The position numbers were made by a program, and so were the translations under genes. This document shows positions 32,243-44,060 of a DNA stretch of 64,000 nt, one piece after another. The stretch comes from Atriophallophorus winterbourni (taxonomy: Eukaryota > Platyhelminthes > Trematoda > Plagiorchiida > Microphallidae). The stretch spans positions 124,001 through 188,000 of the forward strand of contig JACCGJ010001929.1 of assembly GCA_013407085.1 (NCBI GenBank). The letters are read 5' to 3'. The notes beneath the pieces were generated by a model that had not been told where the DNA came from, searched no databases, and worked only from the letters and a program-made list of their open reading frames with translations. Numbering within the stretch: position 1 is the first letter of the stretch; each line of letters begins with the position of its first letter.

Positions 32243-32779
32243 ATTGTGACGGTGAGACTTTTCATTCAACATTATTCTGTCCAGATAACTGCTCAGGAAT
32301 AAGCAGACTTACACTTTTAAGACATTACACTTTCTACGCATTTCCACTGATTATTTTTTTACCCACATATTTGTTCATTACAGTGTATGTCAAATATATC
32401 ATTCAGAGTCGTATTTCGTTTTAACATTTACCACGTGCGTCGAAACGGAGCTGAATAATTGTGGTTGCTTTGCAAGATTTTCGTTTATTCTTCTACCTCA
32501 GCCAACCCCCATGTGGTATTGTTCAAATTAGTCTCGAGATGGATGTTTCTTCCCCAACCATGCTTGTGTGTACCTTATTATCGCACTCGTTGATAAGCAG
32601 AATGAAGTTCCGGTTTGAATCTGGGTGGTGATAGGCTTCGTCTGAAACCAAAGCAACCATAGGACATCAATGGTGAACTTCTTAGCCTTCGCCACAGTCT
32701 CATTCCCTACGTATCTAGCCTGAGAATGAAAGCAGTGACTGTCACTGGATTCTATACCCTGCGTTAAAAAGTAAAAAAA

Positions 32780-33350
32780 GAAAAACAACTTCGTTCAGAT
32801 GTCCTTAAGCAGCGATGATTGCATATCTGTGAAAAATCGCTTCCTGTCTACCTATATATACAGCACGTCGTATTAAACTCCCGGCAGTGTGGCAGACAAA
32901 CTTATCGCGGATAGACAGAGTAACAAACGCAGAAGTGTTTTCTAATTCCGGCCCACGGAGCATGTTCATTCTATATCGACAGCGCCGGCTCATCATCATT
33001 GACAGCATTACTTCGGTAACAAGTACCAAGTGCTTAACGGGCATACAACCATGATATCATGAAATATTCTAACAGATGTGGGGAAGGTTGGACCTCAAAA
33101 GCTACTGAATTTATAAAAGATTTGGACACGCACTGGGCTGAGGTGCCTACACCTCGAATCCAACATGCATTCAAGCAAGTGTTATGAACAAGTAGAGCGA
33201 CATCAGCATGACAGCTTCCTTGCAGCTTTCACTGTCACGCATCATAACAAGCTTTCCTCGCCAGTTCACTCGACAACAGATAAGATTAATGAAACACTCT
33301 AAGAAGATGTCTACAACAAGACCGCCACTGAACACGATTTTGAACCAAAT
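32780..33350 (-). mobile_element. RTE-like LINE 3' end
   Basis: Base-level similarity to 59780-60120 (TACACCTCGAATCCAACATG, AGCGACATCAGCATG, TTTCACTGTCACGCATCATA with their counterparts) and to 53640-53810. This is the 3' end of the element that continues to the right. Confidence 0.6.
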
Positions 33351-36150
33351 CGCTCATAGTGAAAAGCCACCGTGAATTTTTATCTTTTGGACGGAACGTA
33401 CCAACCAAAGCTGGTTTAACAGTCAAAGCCTTCATCTATTTGACCCAAGTCAGAGTCTGGCCACTCTTTCAACGACGCCATTTCGAGTAAGAGTGGACAA
33501 ACAAAACCACGTTAGGAAAACGATGATTTCCCATTCCTAACCAGCGAAGTCTGCATGTTAACTTGCTTTTCGATGTCTTCGTCGCTGCCAATGATTATAT
33601 TACGGATAGTTGTATTACGTATCCGATTGTATGGAGACAGCGATTGTCGAAGACCTGTAGACGTCTTATTTCTTCTTTTATCAGTGTCCAGGTTTCACAT
33701 CCGTACAGTTAAACCGTGCGTACCGTAGCCTTGTAGACACTACCTTTGAGCTTTAGAGACAAACCTGTTTGACGCCACAGATGACCTAAGTTACGAAAAG
33801 CTGCCGTAGCTATGGAAATGCGGGCTAATATCTCCTTATTTAAACAAGCGTTGCTAGTAATGCAGCCACCCAGATAGGTAAAACAGTCTACGGTCGTAAG
33901 TTCCTCGTTATCGAGGTTTAGCGCTGGTTCGATCGGATCAATATCCTGTAACAGAACTTTGCACTTGGAAGGTGCAAACCGCATACCGAAGGATGGTATG
34001 ATGCTACGTAGTCGGTCTAAAGTAGGCTGAGCATCCGAAAAGGAATCGAATAGTAGAACTACGTCGTTGACATAATCTAAATCAAAACGATTCTTATCGT
34101 GGCCTATCTTAATGGCGATGTCGTACGCCTGCATTACATGCATCCATTATAGCGTCAATTACAAAAGCGGACGCCACTAACCCTAGGAAAGTTGGCCGAC
34201 AGGCTATTGTACACCCTAACGCACCTAGAACCAAAGGAATAAAGCGCCGGAAATATGTTAACGAACTTTTGTGGGACACCCTTAAGTAATAAGGTATTAA
34301 ATAATGCGTTCCTATCGACTGAATCAAAAACACCCTTAAATTCAAGAACGATCGCTACAGTGGGCCGCTTATGAGAATGGCGATGTTCTAGGGCTCGCCG
34401 AAGAGTGAATATATGATCGACAAATCCTCTGCAGAAACGTAATCATGCTTGCTCTTCACGAATATGTGATTCTCTGTGTAATGTAAGGCGCCGAAGCCAC
34501 ACTAAATAGTTTCCGTGTCCCATACCTGCTTAAAAGAATATCGCAACTCTCCTTCAACAGAACCGGGACCAGCTGCCTTGAATCTTTTCATTGATCCTAT
34601 ACCGAGCTTGATTTCTGCTTCGACTGACCAGGGTTCACAACATGAAATAGAAGGCAATGGACCATCTGCTGCTGGTCAGCTAAATTACTCATGCAAATGC
34701 TCTGCCCAATGAGACAAGCGGTGCTCTTTGTTAGTTATTAAGGCGCCATCGTTCACTGTGATTGTTTTGCTAACTCCGATGGTTTCAGAACCTGTAGATC
34801 GGATTAGCTAAAACAGCTTTCGGACGTTACTCGAATTGCTAGCAACCTCCATTTCCTCAAATTTTGCAGCCACCACGCTTCTCTATCTGATCGAATACTA
34901 CGCTTGAAATTATTTATGATGCATCTTCGTTCTGTATTATATTGCTAACCAGAAGGAATCATTCGCCTTCCAGTAATCGAAGACTAGCGTGGGAGATCCA
35001 GTGGGACATTCAGCTATAGGTAGATCTGCCACATGCTGATTCTGCGACATCGTTTATTACAGTTGAAATCACATTCCACTGTTGTGTGATATTTTCTGAC
35101 GCCACAGTGGGAAGTTTATCTACTAAACCGCTGCGATACACTTGCTGAATTGCGAGATCTGAAAGCTGTGCGCTTAGAGATGACATTCTTTGAACCAAAG
35201 AATTTTGATATAAATCTCGATCGAAGGAATGCGCGATCAGAATCGACGCTAGTGTTCCAGAAAGAGCGACATTCCTCAATGCAGCCTCTCCATCTAGCGC
35301 TGATGGCGAGATGGTCAATTTGTGTCCATGGCTGATCATCGTTAGGCGGGCGCCAAGTTCCGCAATGCCATTTTTATACCTGGACGAAGTGGTACTAATA
35401 AATATGTGCTGTGCACATAGGTGAAGAATGCGTTCACTATTATCTGTTCGCTGAGCATCGAGACTGAATGAACCACCGAGTTTTCATTCAGAACATCTAG
35501 GGATCAAGTTGAGGATTCATATTCCCAGCAAGAATAATGATATCAGAACTCTTTGCACGTCGTAAGAATGTACAGAGTTCGTCATAGAAGATACCTTTGC
35601 TGTCATAAGTGCTACTATTAGCCGGAGCATAAGTGGCTACTACGAACAAGCAGCGCTTACTTTGAGTTCGGGAAGTAGTGTTGATAGAAGTAGCTAGTCG
35701 GAAGGCACACATCCTGCTATTGACGGTAATCCAGACTAAAAGTGAGCTTTCTACATGCAAACTCAGACTATACCAACACCCGCTTGGCCTGAGGAGGAAG
35801 CAAACGAATCGCCTGATCAGCGCAAAAAGTACCTGTTGGAAAGATTTGGTGCAGTCAATTCGATTATCTTAAATGGATTATCAACTCTTGTCTCGGATAA
35901 GCAACAAATGTCGATAGACAACGAATCTAGACAGGGGGCAACAGCAGCTTGCTGACCTGACTGACGCGGCGTTCGTACACTCATGGCACCTATATATGCA
36001 GACGTGCGCTGTTTTGTACAGTGAGTTTTGGGTTTAGGATATGCTAGGCTTCGAAAAGGTTCATATCGGCCACTTATCACACTTGACGCTGAAGGATAAG
36101 AATTAAAAATCGAGGAAGGGAAGGGGGAAAGATTGAACAGTAGGGCCAAC
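33351..36150 (-). mobile_element. RTE-like LINE, endonuclease plus RT, broken
   Basis: Read from right to left. At 36149-35817 ICCLSETRVDN (endonuclease Glu block); 35760-35497 RLATSINTTSR, CLFVVATYAPAN, ELCTFLRRAKSSDIIILAGNMNPQL (GDMN changed to GNMN); linker with RT start at about 35340-34350; and RT 34143-33709 with RFDLDYVNDVVLLFDSFSDA, where the catalytic YxDD has become YVND, FGMRFAPSKCKVLL, FTYLGGCITSNAC and a thumb region. Multiple stops and a mutated active site show it is dead. A parallel copy is at 59780-62640. Confidence 0.75.
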
Positions 36151-37111
36151 AGGAGCTCGTTTTCGCTTGCCCGTCCTGCTGTATGCAGCAGGTAAGGCGA
36201 CCCGATTTGTCGTGCGCGACGGCTGATGCACTGTGAAATCCATCCACCTTACTGGTGTGAGTAGCTCTGCTTGGCCCGAACGTCGCAACCCAGTATAGCT
36301 CGATGGATCACGAATGTACACAAACCATCGCACTATGTTCAGATCCAGTCTCCGCGCCGTCTACGTTGGTTGTGTCTCGTGTGTAGAATGGAAAGTGGTC
36401 ACATACTAAAAGTTCTACTCTAGGGAAGTAGAAATTATAACGTCAACATAAGGGTAGGTTGTATCAGCTGTAGAAAGTCGTTTGTAAAAGGGGTATGGAT
36501 GCTCATGGCACCGATGCTATGACGAGAGAACAACTTGCTCACGACCGATCATTTTGAAAATATAGTGTAACTCGTAATTTTGAACTCCAGAAAAGCCTTC
36601 TGCTGAACGGAGATCTCGTTTGAACACAATAGCCTCTTGATGCTCGACCTCGCCCCAGAACTGACCTTCAGATATTGAAACAAAAGCGTTATGTATAGTT
36701 TTGCCCAAACTTGTAAGTTTCCATTTTAGTTGCTCCCAAATACCTTACAGTATTTAAAGGTCTAATTTTATACGTTTTACTTATTCCGGAATAGAAGAAA
36801 AACTCGCCGATCAAGGTTGTTTAAAAGCGACCAGATTTACAGGTAATTTCCTATCGTCACAATGTAGACAACAATCAAAAACCTAAAATTCGGAATTCAA
36901 CACGGCAGTTTTCTCCTATTCTAATGGAAAACTACTGTTTAACAATCAAGTAATCCTATCCATATTGCTTTAATACGTTCATCGTACTGAGAGTGGTTGC
37001 AACCCGATTAGCAAAGACATCGTATCAAATTTTTGAATTGAAATCACGTGATAGCCACGTGGTTTGAGGAATAAATCGTGCTCTCAACAGTTGGCTCTTC
37101 GGTAGCCAAAA
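36151..37111. other. Upstream region of first phosphatase gene
   Basis: No gene recognised. The last 30 bases before the ATG include CTCTCAACAG, which could be a cis or trans splice acceptor; AAAATGA gives an A at -3 of the start. No TATA-like element can be assigned. Confidence 0.4.
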
Positions 37112-38416
37112 ATGAACAGGTTTTCAGTTTGTGCACCTGATGTCAGTGGAACAAAAGAGTATGCTGGAAATCCAATACGCTTGAAAGAAGCCACTCGAAG
37201 GTTGTTGAGCACGGTGCAATCGATTCTTGAACGTTTGACCGACCCTCAAATTCTAAGAGGTCGCGAAGCTATCGTGACTGAACCCGAAGTCTCACTACTA
37301 TCTAGACTGGCGGCGAACCTGTTTCTTAAAGAACCGACATGTTTAAACTTGAAGCTGGATCAACCAATTTATGTTGTCGGTGATTTGTTCGGTAGACACA
37401 CTCAGTTGTTGCAGATATTCGCCAAACTTGGTAGCCCGGCAGAAAAACGTTATTTGTTTCTGGGAAATTATGTGGATCGTGGAGATCGGTCTATTGATTT
37501 GATTTCCATCTTGTTTGCGTACAAAATCATTTATCCAAAGAATATTTATATGATACGAGGAAACCACGACTGTCGCTTTGTGTCTACTTACTACGGATTT
37601 CTCGGTGAATGTAAGAAACGACATTATCTGAAAGCCTGGCAAGTGACTGTTCACGCGTTTGACTGCTTGCCAGCTGCCGCCATTTTGAACGACTGCATTT
37701 TCCTCACTCACAGTGGTATCATTGCGGATATACCCACAAATACTGTCATAACAAAAGATGATTTGAGGGAGTTTATTCAATTTAACGCTCCGAGACCAAT
37801 GTCCACGGTGAAAAATACCATTCTCAGTGAATTAACATGGTCGGAACCAGAGGTTGACGGTGTACATTGGCGCCGGAATCCAGTTGGACGAGGATTTCTG
37901 TTTCCAGAACAGAGTGTCATTGATTTCTGTGAACGCTTTGGGTTTCAGCTTGTGGTTAGATCGCACGATTTAGTCCCGGATGGTTATGATTTCACGGCTG
38001 AGAACAAATTGCTTACAATTTTTAGCGCAGCCTCGTTCTCGCGACAATTTTCGAACTATGGTTCCATCGCACGATTTAGCAAGCGAGCGCAGGATGGAGC
38101 TGTGATTGGACGTTTATTTACTACCAATCAGGTTGCAATGATCCGGCGTGGTAGACCAGCCATTATGAATTTGATTATACGCGATCGATATGCTGAAGTA
38201 CATGGGGATTCCGGTGATTCGAGTATAGAGGAGACATCGAGCACGTCAAATTCGGGGCTAGATGAAACGTGTGAATTACTGTCTTTAGATGCATCCTTTG
38301 ATATGAATGCCATCGGTTTATTTTATGTGGACAGACAGTCCGCGAGCTCCGTTTCGACAAGATCATTGGCAATGCCCCAATTGCCAGCCTTAAACCAAAT
38401 GGATGATAATTTGTGA
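37112..38416 (+). CDS. PP1-like Ser/Thr phosphatase, probable pseudophosphatase (paralogue 1)
   Basis: Intronless, 434 codons from a real ATG. The PPP fold covers about residues 45-345: DQPIYVVGDLFGR (90-95 GDLFGR), RYLFLGNYVDRGDRS (118-124), YMIRGNHDCRFVS (149-153), LTHSGI (H200), TWSEP, FGFQLVVRSHDLVPDGYDF (H285) and LLTIFSAASFS. Against PP1, the metal-ligand His of GDxHG is Phe93 and the bridging Asp of GDYVDRG is Asn119; D91, N151, H152, H200, H285 and the phosphate Arg of NDRG (R260) are kept. The PNYCGEFDN loop is ASFSRQFSN. A Ser/Thr/acidic tail follows (365-390). PP1 is normally about 330 residues. Loss of two metal ligands predicts little or no catalysis. The intronless state suggests a retrocopy; the intact frame suggests selection. 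Confidence 0.85.
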   Translation: MNRFSVCAPDVSGTKEYAGNPIRLKEATRRLLSTVQSILERLTDPQILRGREAIVTEPEVSLLSRLAANLFLKEPTCLNLKLDQPIYVVGDLFGRHTQLLQIFAKLGSPAEKRYLFLGNYVDRGDRSIDLISILFAYKIIYPKNIYMIRGNHDCRFVSTYYGFLGECKKRHYLKAWQVTVHAFDCLPAAAILNDCIFLTHSGIIADIPTNTVITKDDLREFIQFNAPRPMSTVKNTILSELTWSEPEVDGVHWRRNPVGRGFLFPEQSVIDFCERFGFQLVVRSHDLVPDGYDFTAENKLLTIFSAASFSRQFSNYGSIARFSKRAQDGAVIGRLFTTNQVAMIRRGRPAIMNLIIRDRYAEVHGDSGDSSIEETSSTSNSGLDETCELLSLDASFDMNAIGLFYVDRQSASSVSTRSLAMPQLPALNQMDDNL

Positions 38417-38770
38417 ACACGGGAACAGTTTTAGTTTGTTTTTTGTGTTGTGAAACGACTTTCACGAGAACAGTGCCGAACGTTGCATTGAATATATTTC
38501 TCATTCGCTACGGGTTTCATTCACATTCTTCGTTGGCCTCCTTTGATGCATACTGACTATGAATGCGCATTCCGAGCATATTCCTCAACATTTAATGTGG
38601 CTACACCGTCCGCTTTGGGGGTAGCAACCTCTCATAATGTCCACAGCTAATCGTAGTAGTGGGTTGATTCACACTGTTTATCTAGCCTCTGTATAAACTT
38701 CACTTAGCAGCCGGAAACAGAGCCCGCTCTTGCCCAGCTTGAAGGCAACGTTTTACATATTGCCAACAAG
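38417..38770. other. 3' flank of phosphatase paralogue 1
   Basis: AT-rich, with a possible poly(A) signal variant AATATA near 38490. No other gene seen. Confidence 0.4.
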
Positions 38771-38774
38771 TGAA

Positions 38775-38835
38775 GTGACATAGCGGATAAGACATGTGGC
38801 CTGCAACCATCAGGTCATGGTTTAACCTCCGATAC
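38775..38835 (+). repeat. tRNA-like SINE head or tRNA pseudogene
   Basis: TAGCGGATAAGACATGTGGC resembles a tRNA D-arm with A box, and about 30 bases on GGTTTAACCTCC resembles a B box (GGTTCRANYCC with mismatches). The acceptor stem is not complementary at its far side. A similar A-box stretch (CTCAGCGGATAAGACGCCCG) is at 53080. Probably a SINE remnant. Confidence 0.35.
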
Positions 38836-39199
38836 AGTTACACCTCCGTGGACACCTTTTTCAACACCATACCCAGATGACAAATGGACAACGACGATAG
38901 TCGGGAAAATAAATTCGATGACCTATCGCCCAGTCCAGTGTAGCTTTGTACTAAGGACACCGGAGATAAGCACCAGCTGTATGGCTCCCGGGGCGAAGTC
39001 AAGGTATAAGGTACTAAACCACAGAGCTTGTATTTAGCGAGCCTCAAAGACAATATCTTTAGCGTTAATATTTCGTTTACAAAGGTATTCGTATAGCGGA
39101 TGTGGTCTATATAATGTCGAATTTTTGATTTCAACTATCCGAAGTGACCAAGCTAAACTAGGCAACACTGTCACCGTAGCGTGGAAATGTTAATGCGAG

Positions 39200-40110
39200 C
39201 ACTAATGCATTGGTTACCTCTGCAATCAGCGATATGTTCAAGTTGAGGCGTGTGCTCCATAAATGAACAGAGTTTATCTTATGCTCGTCCTTTCTTTGGA
39301 TAGTTCATGTATCTGCCATATAATGAATAAGAATAGCATGCAATGCGAAGCAGTGTACAACCGAGCTAGCCGCATGCTAGGTATGCTTCGGCGGATTTTC
39401 GGACATTTTTCTCGTGAATCATTCCCCATGCTGATAAATACGTATATTAACCCGGTGATGGATTACTCAGTGCAAGCTTGGTCACCGTGGCTACAAAAGG
39501 ACATCAAGCTGCTCGAGAGGATTTATCACAGAGCAACCAAAATGGTTGGCTGCCTCCGCAAACTACCATATGAGAATCGACTTGAGCAGCTTAATTTGGA
39601 TACACTGCTTCGCAGAAGGGTTCGATTCGATCTAATACTAACCTACAAAATAATGAACGCCAAGGCGCACCCTCTGAGGCATCTATTTCGCCTCCGGTCA
39701 AGCCATGTCACACGTACTCACCCATTGGCATTTGATATTCCACATTCCCACCGGAACTCCCGTCGGTTCTTCTTTTCGGTGCGCGTTTGTTTCTTATGGA
39801 ACTCCCTACCGTCAGATGTTGTCCAATCATCTAGTGGAAGGATTTTCAGGAACAAATTGGAAATATTTATGCGTAGTAATTCCACCCTACATCCCGTTTA
39901 TATAACATGATCTTTTTCCAAACGAATAATTTTTTTTCATCATACAGCGACAATACATGACATTTTTGTAACTACAAAACTGTCGATCTTCCTAATGACT
40001 CAATTTATTTTGAATATATATTTATTGTCCTTATACGAATATCCTGTGCTGTTGTACAGCTACGAGCTTTTTTATACCATAAATTCTTGAATCTTGAATC
40101 TTATTAAATA
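39200..40110 (+). mobile_element. CR1-like LINE fragment, RT C-terminal half with 3' tail
   Basis: A 215-codon open frame (39263-39910) carries the complete C-terminal region: CEAVYNRASRMLGMLRRIFG, LINTYINPVMDYSVQAWSPWL, KDIKLLERIYHRATKMVGCL, LPYENRLEQLNLDTLLRRRVRFDLILTYKIMN, and FFFSVRVCFLWNSLPSDVV. The 3' UTR ends CATAAATTCTTGAATCTTGA at 40080-40100, the typical tandem tail. It is 5'-truncated just upstream of the frame. The open frame suggests a recent insertion. Confidence 0.85.
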
Positions 40111-41060
40111 CGCATTGACTGTATACCATTACTTTCGCATTCTAAACCAGCCTATAATCTCTTTCGGCGTGAGCGTTCAAATGGGACAACGTGAAATGTT
40201 CTGCAAATCCATTTGTTAAAATCACTGTTTTTCGGGAGGTTACCACAATAGTTGAACCGAAAAACGCGAGGTGATGTACATGTCTAAGCTGATAGTGTTC
40301 AACAATAATGATTGGAGACAATGGAGTTCCTCGGCCGAAAACTTTCGTCTTGTACATGCTGATTTCCCGTTTTTAAATTCCTCAATATAATTTCTCTTGC
40401 TGTAAAGCATGATACTAATTAGCCGATCCATGTGTACGATTCGCAGATGTCTGTGTGGATTGCGTTGGTCCACCAGAACTAGCAATCGGTCATTTACAGA
40501 TTGAAACTGTTGGTTAGGCATCCCGCAGCAAACCGTTCACTCTAATTACGAGAATTACTAACCGGGATGATCATAATATAAACTCAACAAAATTGCTACA
40601 TTTCCTCACATAAGATTGTTTCCTAGTATCTGGAAACAATGAACTGCTACCCATATCCTTATTTGCATGCATTTCAATCACATACTCCAGGATTTGTTTC
40701 GTTATGCTTGTACTCATCATGTAAGGACACAGAAATCAGTTTCCGCCAATCTTAAAACAGCGGTGGAATGATATACATACTTGAACTAATGCGGCCACGA
40801 CATTTCTACGATAATATGTTGTCGGAAGTAAGCATTCATCAAATAGTATAATCAATGTTATGCCTTTGTGAACTATCATGTAATCAGTACGACATGCATC
40901 CAGCTGATTAATATGTGTTATAAGGAAATGTTTGGGTGTAGGTAAACGGCCTACCATTCGCTCCGCGTGATAGAGACAAGTAGCGTTCGTTAATATTTCA
41001 CGAGAATGTTGTGTGAATTCGAATCGCAAATATTTCTTCGCTAGATTAAGCAGCACTAAA
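40111..41060 (-). other. Unrecognised region with minus-strand frames
   Basis: Two minus-strand frames (41056-40736, 106 codons; 40521-40240, 93 codons) include HAERMVGRLPTPKHFLITH and DRLLVLVDQRNPHRHLRIVH. The second faintly recalls the C-terminal end of BEL/Pao integrases, but I cannot support that. They may be parts of an eroded LTR element. Confidence 0.25.
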
Positions 41061-41926
41061 TTAGTTGAAGATAGTGAAGAGATCTCCGGGTAACAGATAA
41101 TGGTGAGTCTCTAGTGCGCTATTCGGACAATCTGAAATGTCTGTACGATTTCAATCCTAAATTTGACGATGGGCGGGCTGTATATGTCATTTCTGCGAAC
41201 GCCTACATACGGAGGCGGTCGAAATTGCCAAGGCAGGTTGACTGGCGGTCAATTATGTGGATGGGGCAGAAATATCCACAATCTGGCGCTCGGCACTGAT
41301 GTGAAGGTAAATAGTTGTTATTCACCTTATACCTACTAGTTAATTAGATTTTTGTCTTTCTTCAAAAATAGCTAAACTTTAGCACCGTACTCGCTTCGGC
41401 GGTACAAACACAAACAAAACAAACCACCCTTTAGCACCGTTACTTATGTACTTTTACGTATGTGGGCAGCTGTGTCAAATGACCTTGACCGTGTTCACTT
41501 GTATTAGATTGATGTGAATACACACTAGTAGGAAAATCGACCACTGATCCTGGTCATTCCCACGAGACGTGACACACTGTAGGCGTACTATATGCTGTTT
41601 AGCGGTAAGGTCAAATAAGTGGTGGGGGGTTGACTACTACTTAATCATGTTCCCTGTCCTGACTATCACCGTTGGTCAGACGAAGCTTCTGTGTCAGAAG
41701 TGAAACTTTGCCTAAAAACTGCTCTCACCGATTGCACTCAAATTTCTTTGCATTGCAGAGGGTATCCTGTTATACGATGTTGTGATCGGTAATATCGTGG
41801 CATAAAAGATTTTTATTATAATCTAGTGCTACTTTCAAAATATAGAAACATAGTATCTCAGCTATTGGATGTTCATTTTTGGCTGTTCGCCGAGATTGCT
41901 TAGTAAGTTGCAGACGCTTCGTCGCC
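41061..41926. other. Stretch without recognised gene
   Basis: Contains AAGGCAGGTTGACTGG at 41230, shared with the TRIM terminal repeats, and a short direct repeat TTTAGCACCG at 41378 and 41433. No gene. Confidence 0.4.
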
Positions 41927-42305
41927 ACACTAATTCAAAGACTTATTCATAGATGATTGCGGATAAGAAGCTATGCTTTACAAGACCCACAAAAATGTAC
42001 ATCGTGCCAGATGGTAAAAATATCAAAATATTGTTAGAGATTATTGTCAAACGTGAAAAACATACTTGTCCATGTGGACGTCTAGTGATTTCTTGAAAAC
42101 GTCAATAGTTCCAGAATGTTCCATAATTGCACATTGCGAACAGAAAATGCAGTTAAACCTGCTATGCTGTTGGCAAAGTTTAGATTGATGACCACGCAGA
42201 TGTGAGTTATGGGAAAGATGAAACAAACGACTGTAAGAATGATTTGTTTGATTAATGAAAAACATTTTGCGAAGCAAGAGCATCTTGAATTTATTCGCAT
42301 TGCAC
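41927..42305 (-). mobile_element. LINE 3' end, duplicate of 45366-45700
   Basis: Minus-strand fragments FHLSHNSHLRGHQSKLCQQH and SQCAIMEHSGTIDVFKKSLD give the very end of a CR1-like RT. The DNA around it (AAAATATTGTTAGAGATTAT, GTGAAAAACATACTTGTCCA) repeats nearly exactly at 45440-45500, with matching flank on the downstream side. Confidence 0.65.
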
Positions 42306-42309
42306 AACC

Positions 42310-43190
42310 CTGACAGATTACGTCATCAACATGACACATTTCAATTCTAAATATGTCCCGAAACACAATAGTAAAGAACTTCACAGTCGGACTAGAAAAT
42401 GCTTGACAAAGCGAAATTTGGCATGGGCTAATCACAGGGTCGCCAGAAATGACTTGACCTGGGCAAACTTTCTCGAATTGCGGAATCAAGTCACAAATCT
42501 CATCTGTGTGGACAAACAATATCACCAGTTTCAGTTGGCAGTAAGAGTGCACTGAAATCCAAAACTGCTTTATCGAACTGTTAACACCACTACGAGGCTG
42601 AAACCCGGTGTTTTTTTTCCGATCATGACAGATAACGGACTAACTGATTCTGTGCTGGAAACCGCTAACACCCTCGCCAGTTTTTATTCACGAGTTTTCA
42701 CCCCCAAGGATGCATTACAACCATCGGAATTGTCAGCACCAATTGTGCCGGAGACTATATTCAATATATGCATCAATTCTGAAGTAGTGCAGCACCACCT
42801 CCGCAGGTTGAATATCAACAAGTACCCGGGAGCTGATGGAATCTCACCTGCAATCCTAAAGTTATGCAGCAGTCAACTGTGCGAACCACTTTGTGATTTA
42901 TTTAATCACTCATTGAGGGAGGGTGTTGTTCCAACTTACTGGAAGAGAGGAATCATAACTCCCACCTACAAAGGTGGAACTCGTTCTGACCCATAAAATT
43001 ACCGCCCTGTTACACTCCTTCCAGTGATCTCAAAATTTATGGAGCGAATTGTGTGCGAAAGAATTGAGTCATCTCGCAGCCCAAACCTTGTTGTCCAGAG
43101 AGCAACATGGATTCCTTTTTCATGAACGAATATTTACTATGATTCTGTAATTGTGAGGCTATTTGCTTTTTCTGAACATAAATTCTTGAA
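42310..43190 (+). mobile_element. CR1-like LINE fragment, linker to early RT
   Basis: Blocks: SRTRKCLTKRNLAWANHRVA, FLELRNQVTNLICVDK, then LETANTLASFYSRVFTPKDA and the RT fingers (LRRLNINKYPGADGISPAIL, LFNHSLREGVVPTYWKRGII, TPTYKGGTRSDP, stop, NYRPVTLLPVISKFMERIVC). It breaks off near 43110 and is followed by a TTGAATCTTGATC tail at 43185. Confidence 0.7.
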
Positions 43191-43204
43191 TCTTGATCAA
43201 TTCA

Positions 43205-43400
43205 AGGTTTAATATTGTATGCAGTTTCCAACTCACTACTTAATTACCACATCCCGCTATTACTGGCATCGGAACCATTACTCAATATAGGCGTATTTTC
43301 TGGAACTCTGCATTATCAGATATTGTTTCATCACACTTTGAGCTGATTTTCAAACCAAAATTGGACGCCTTCATGCTGTGTAACTCAGTGTTTTGAACCT
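43205..43400 (+). mobile_element. LINE RT C-terminal scrap
   Basis: Reads FWNSALSDIVSSHFELIFKP and KLDAFMLCNSVF before a stop, the usual last residues of CR1-like RT. It is separated from the copy above by that copy's 3' tail. Confidence 0.5.
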
Positions 43401-44060
43401 GTTTACTGATAGACTTCTAAGCGATTTTAAGATTCGCAGACTTTCCTCTGATGCGATATTACAGGTGCAACCGAGATTACAACACTCCGGACCACCTGAA
43501 TAAAATGTGAAACTCTGGCATATTGAAATCCCAAGCTCATTTCGCGCCGTCTTTCAGTCACAACATTTGCTATTTTTCTGTAGGCAAATGTCGCCGCATC
43601 TTCGGTAAACATAGTAGAATTGTTCTGGAATGTACTCAGTCGGATCAAAAGTAGCACCAGCAGAAAGAATGAATATGCTAACAACGTATTACAGCCAAGG
43701 TGATTAGTTCATTGTGGGTCAGAAAACTCGCGAACGTGAATGATTATATTTTCAATACAACAAGCTCGACATTTTGTTACAATAGTCACAGTTGATTCGC
43801 TGATCTGATTGTGCATTTTCCATTCTGATTGCCCCACGCTTCACTGTCTGTTATCTCCACAAAGTTTGCTCATCACTGACTAAATCACTGATCTTAGTAT
43901 TGCCACATCGATCGGCGAACAGCATACATCATTGATTGGACCTTGAGCTAGGCTTTCAGATTTCGCACAAAAATCACGTATTCGCACATGCCGCACCGTG
44001 GTTTGTGCTCTCACACGAGTCTGATCATACAGCTCGCCGTCACATTATGTGTATTGTTAT
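43401..44060. other. Stretch without supported gene
   Basis: A minus-strand frame (43684-43427) starts with a hydrophobic run (SFFLLVLLLIRL) like a signal peptide, but it has no ATG, no splice sites that I can defend and no known motif. Confidence 0.35.

Noticed and set aside
40240..41056. BEL/Pao integrase C-terminus on the minus strand
   Set aside because: Only a faint resemblance in one stretch; the catalytic part is not visible.
43427..43684. Small secreted protein gene on the minus strand
   Set aside because: No ATG, an in-frame stop shortly upstream, and no defendable splice sites.
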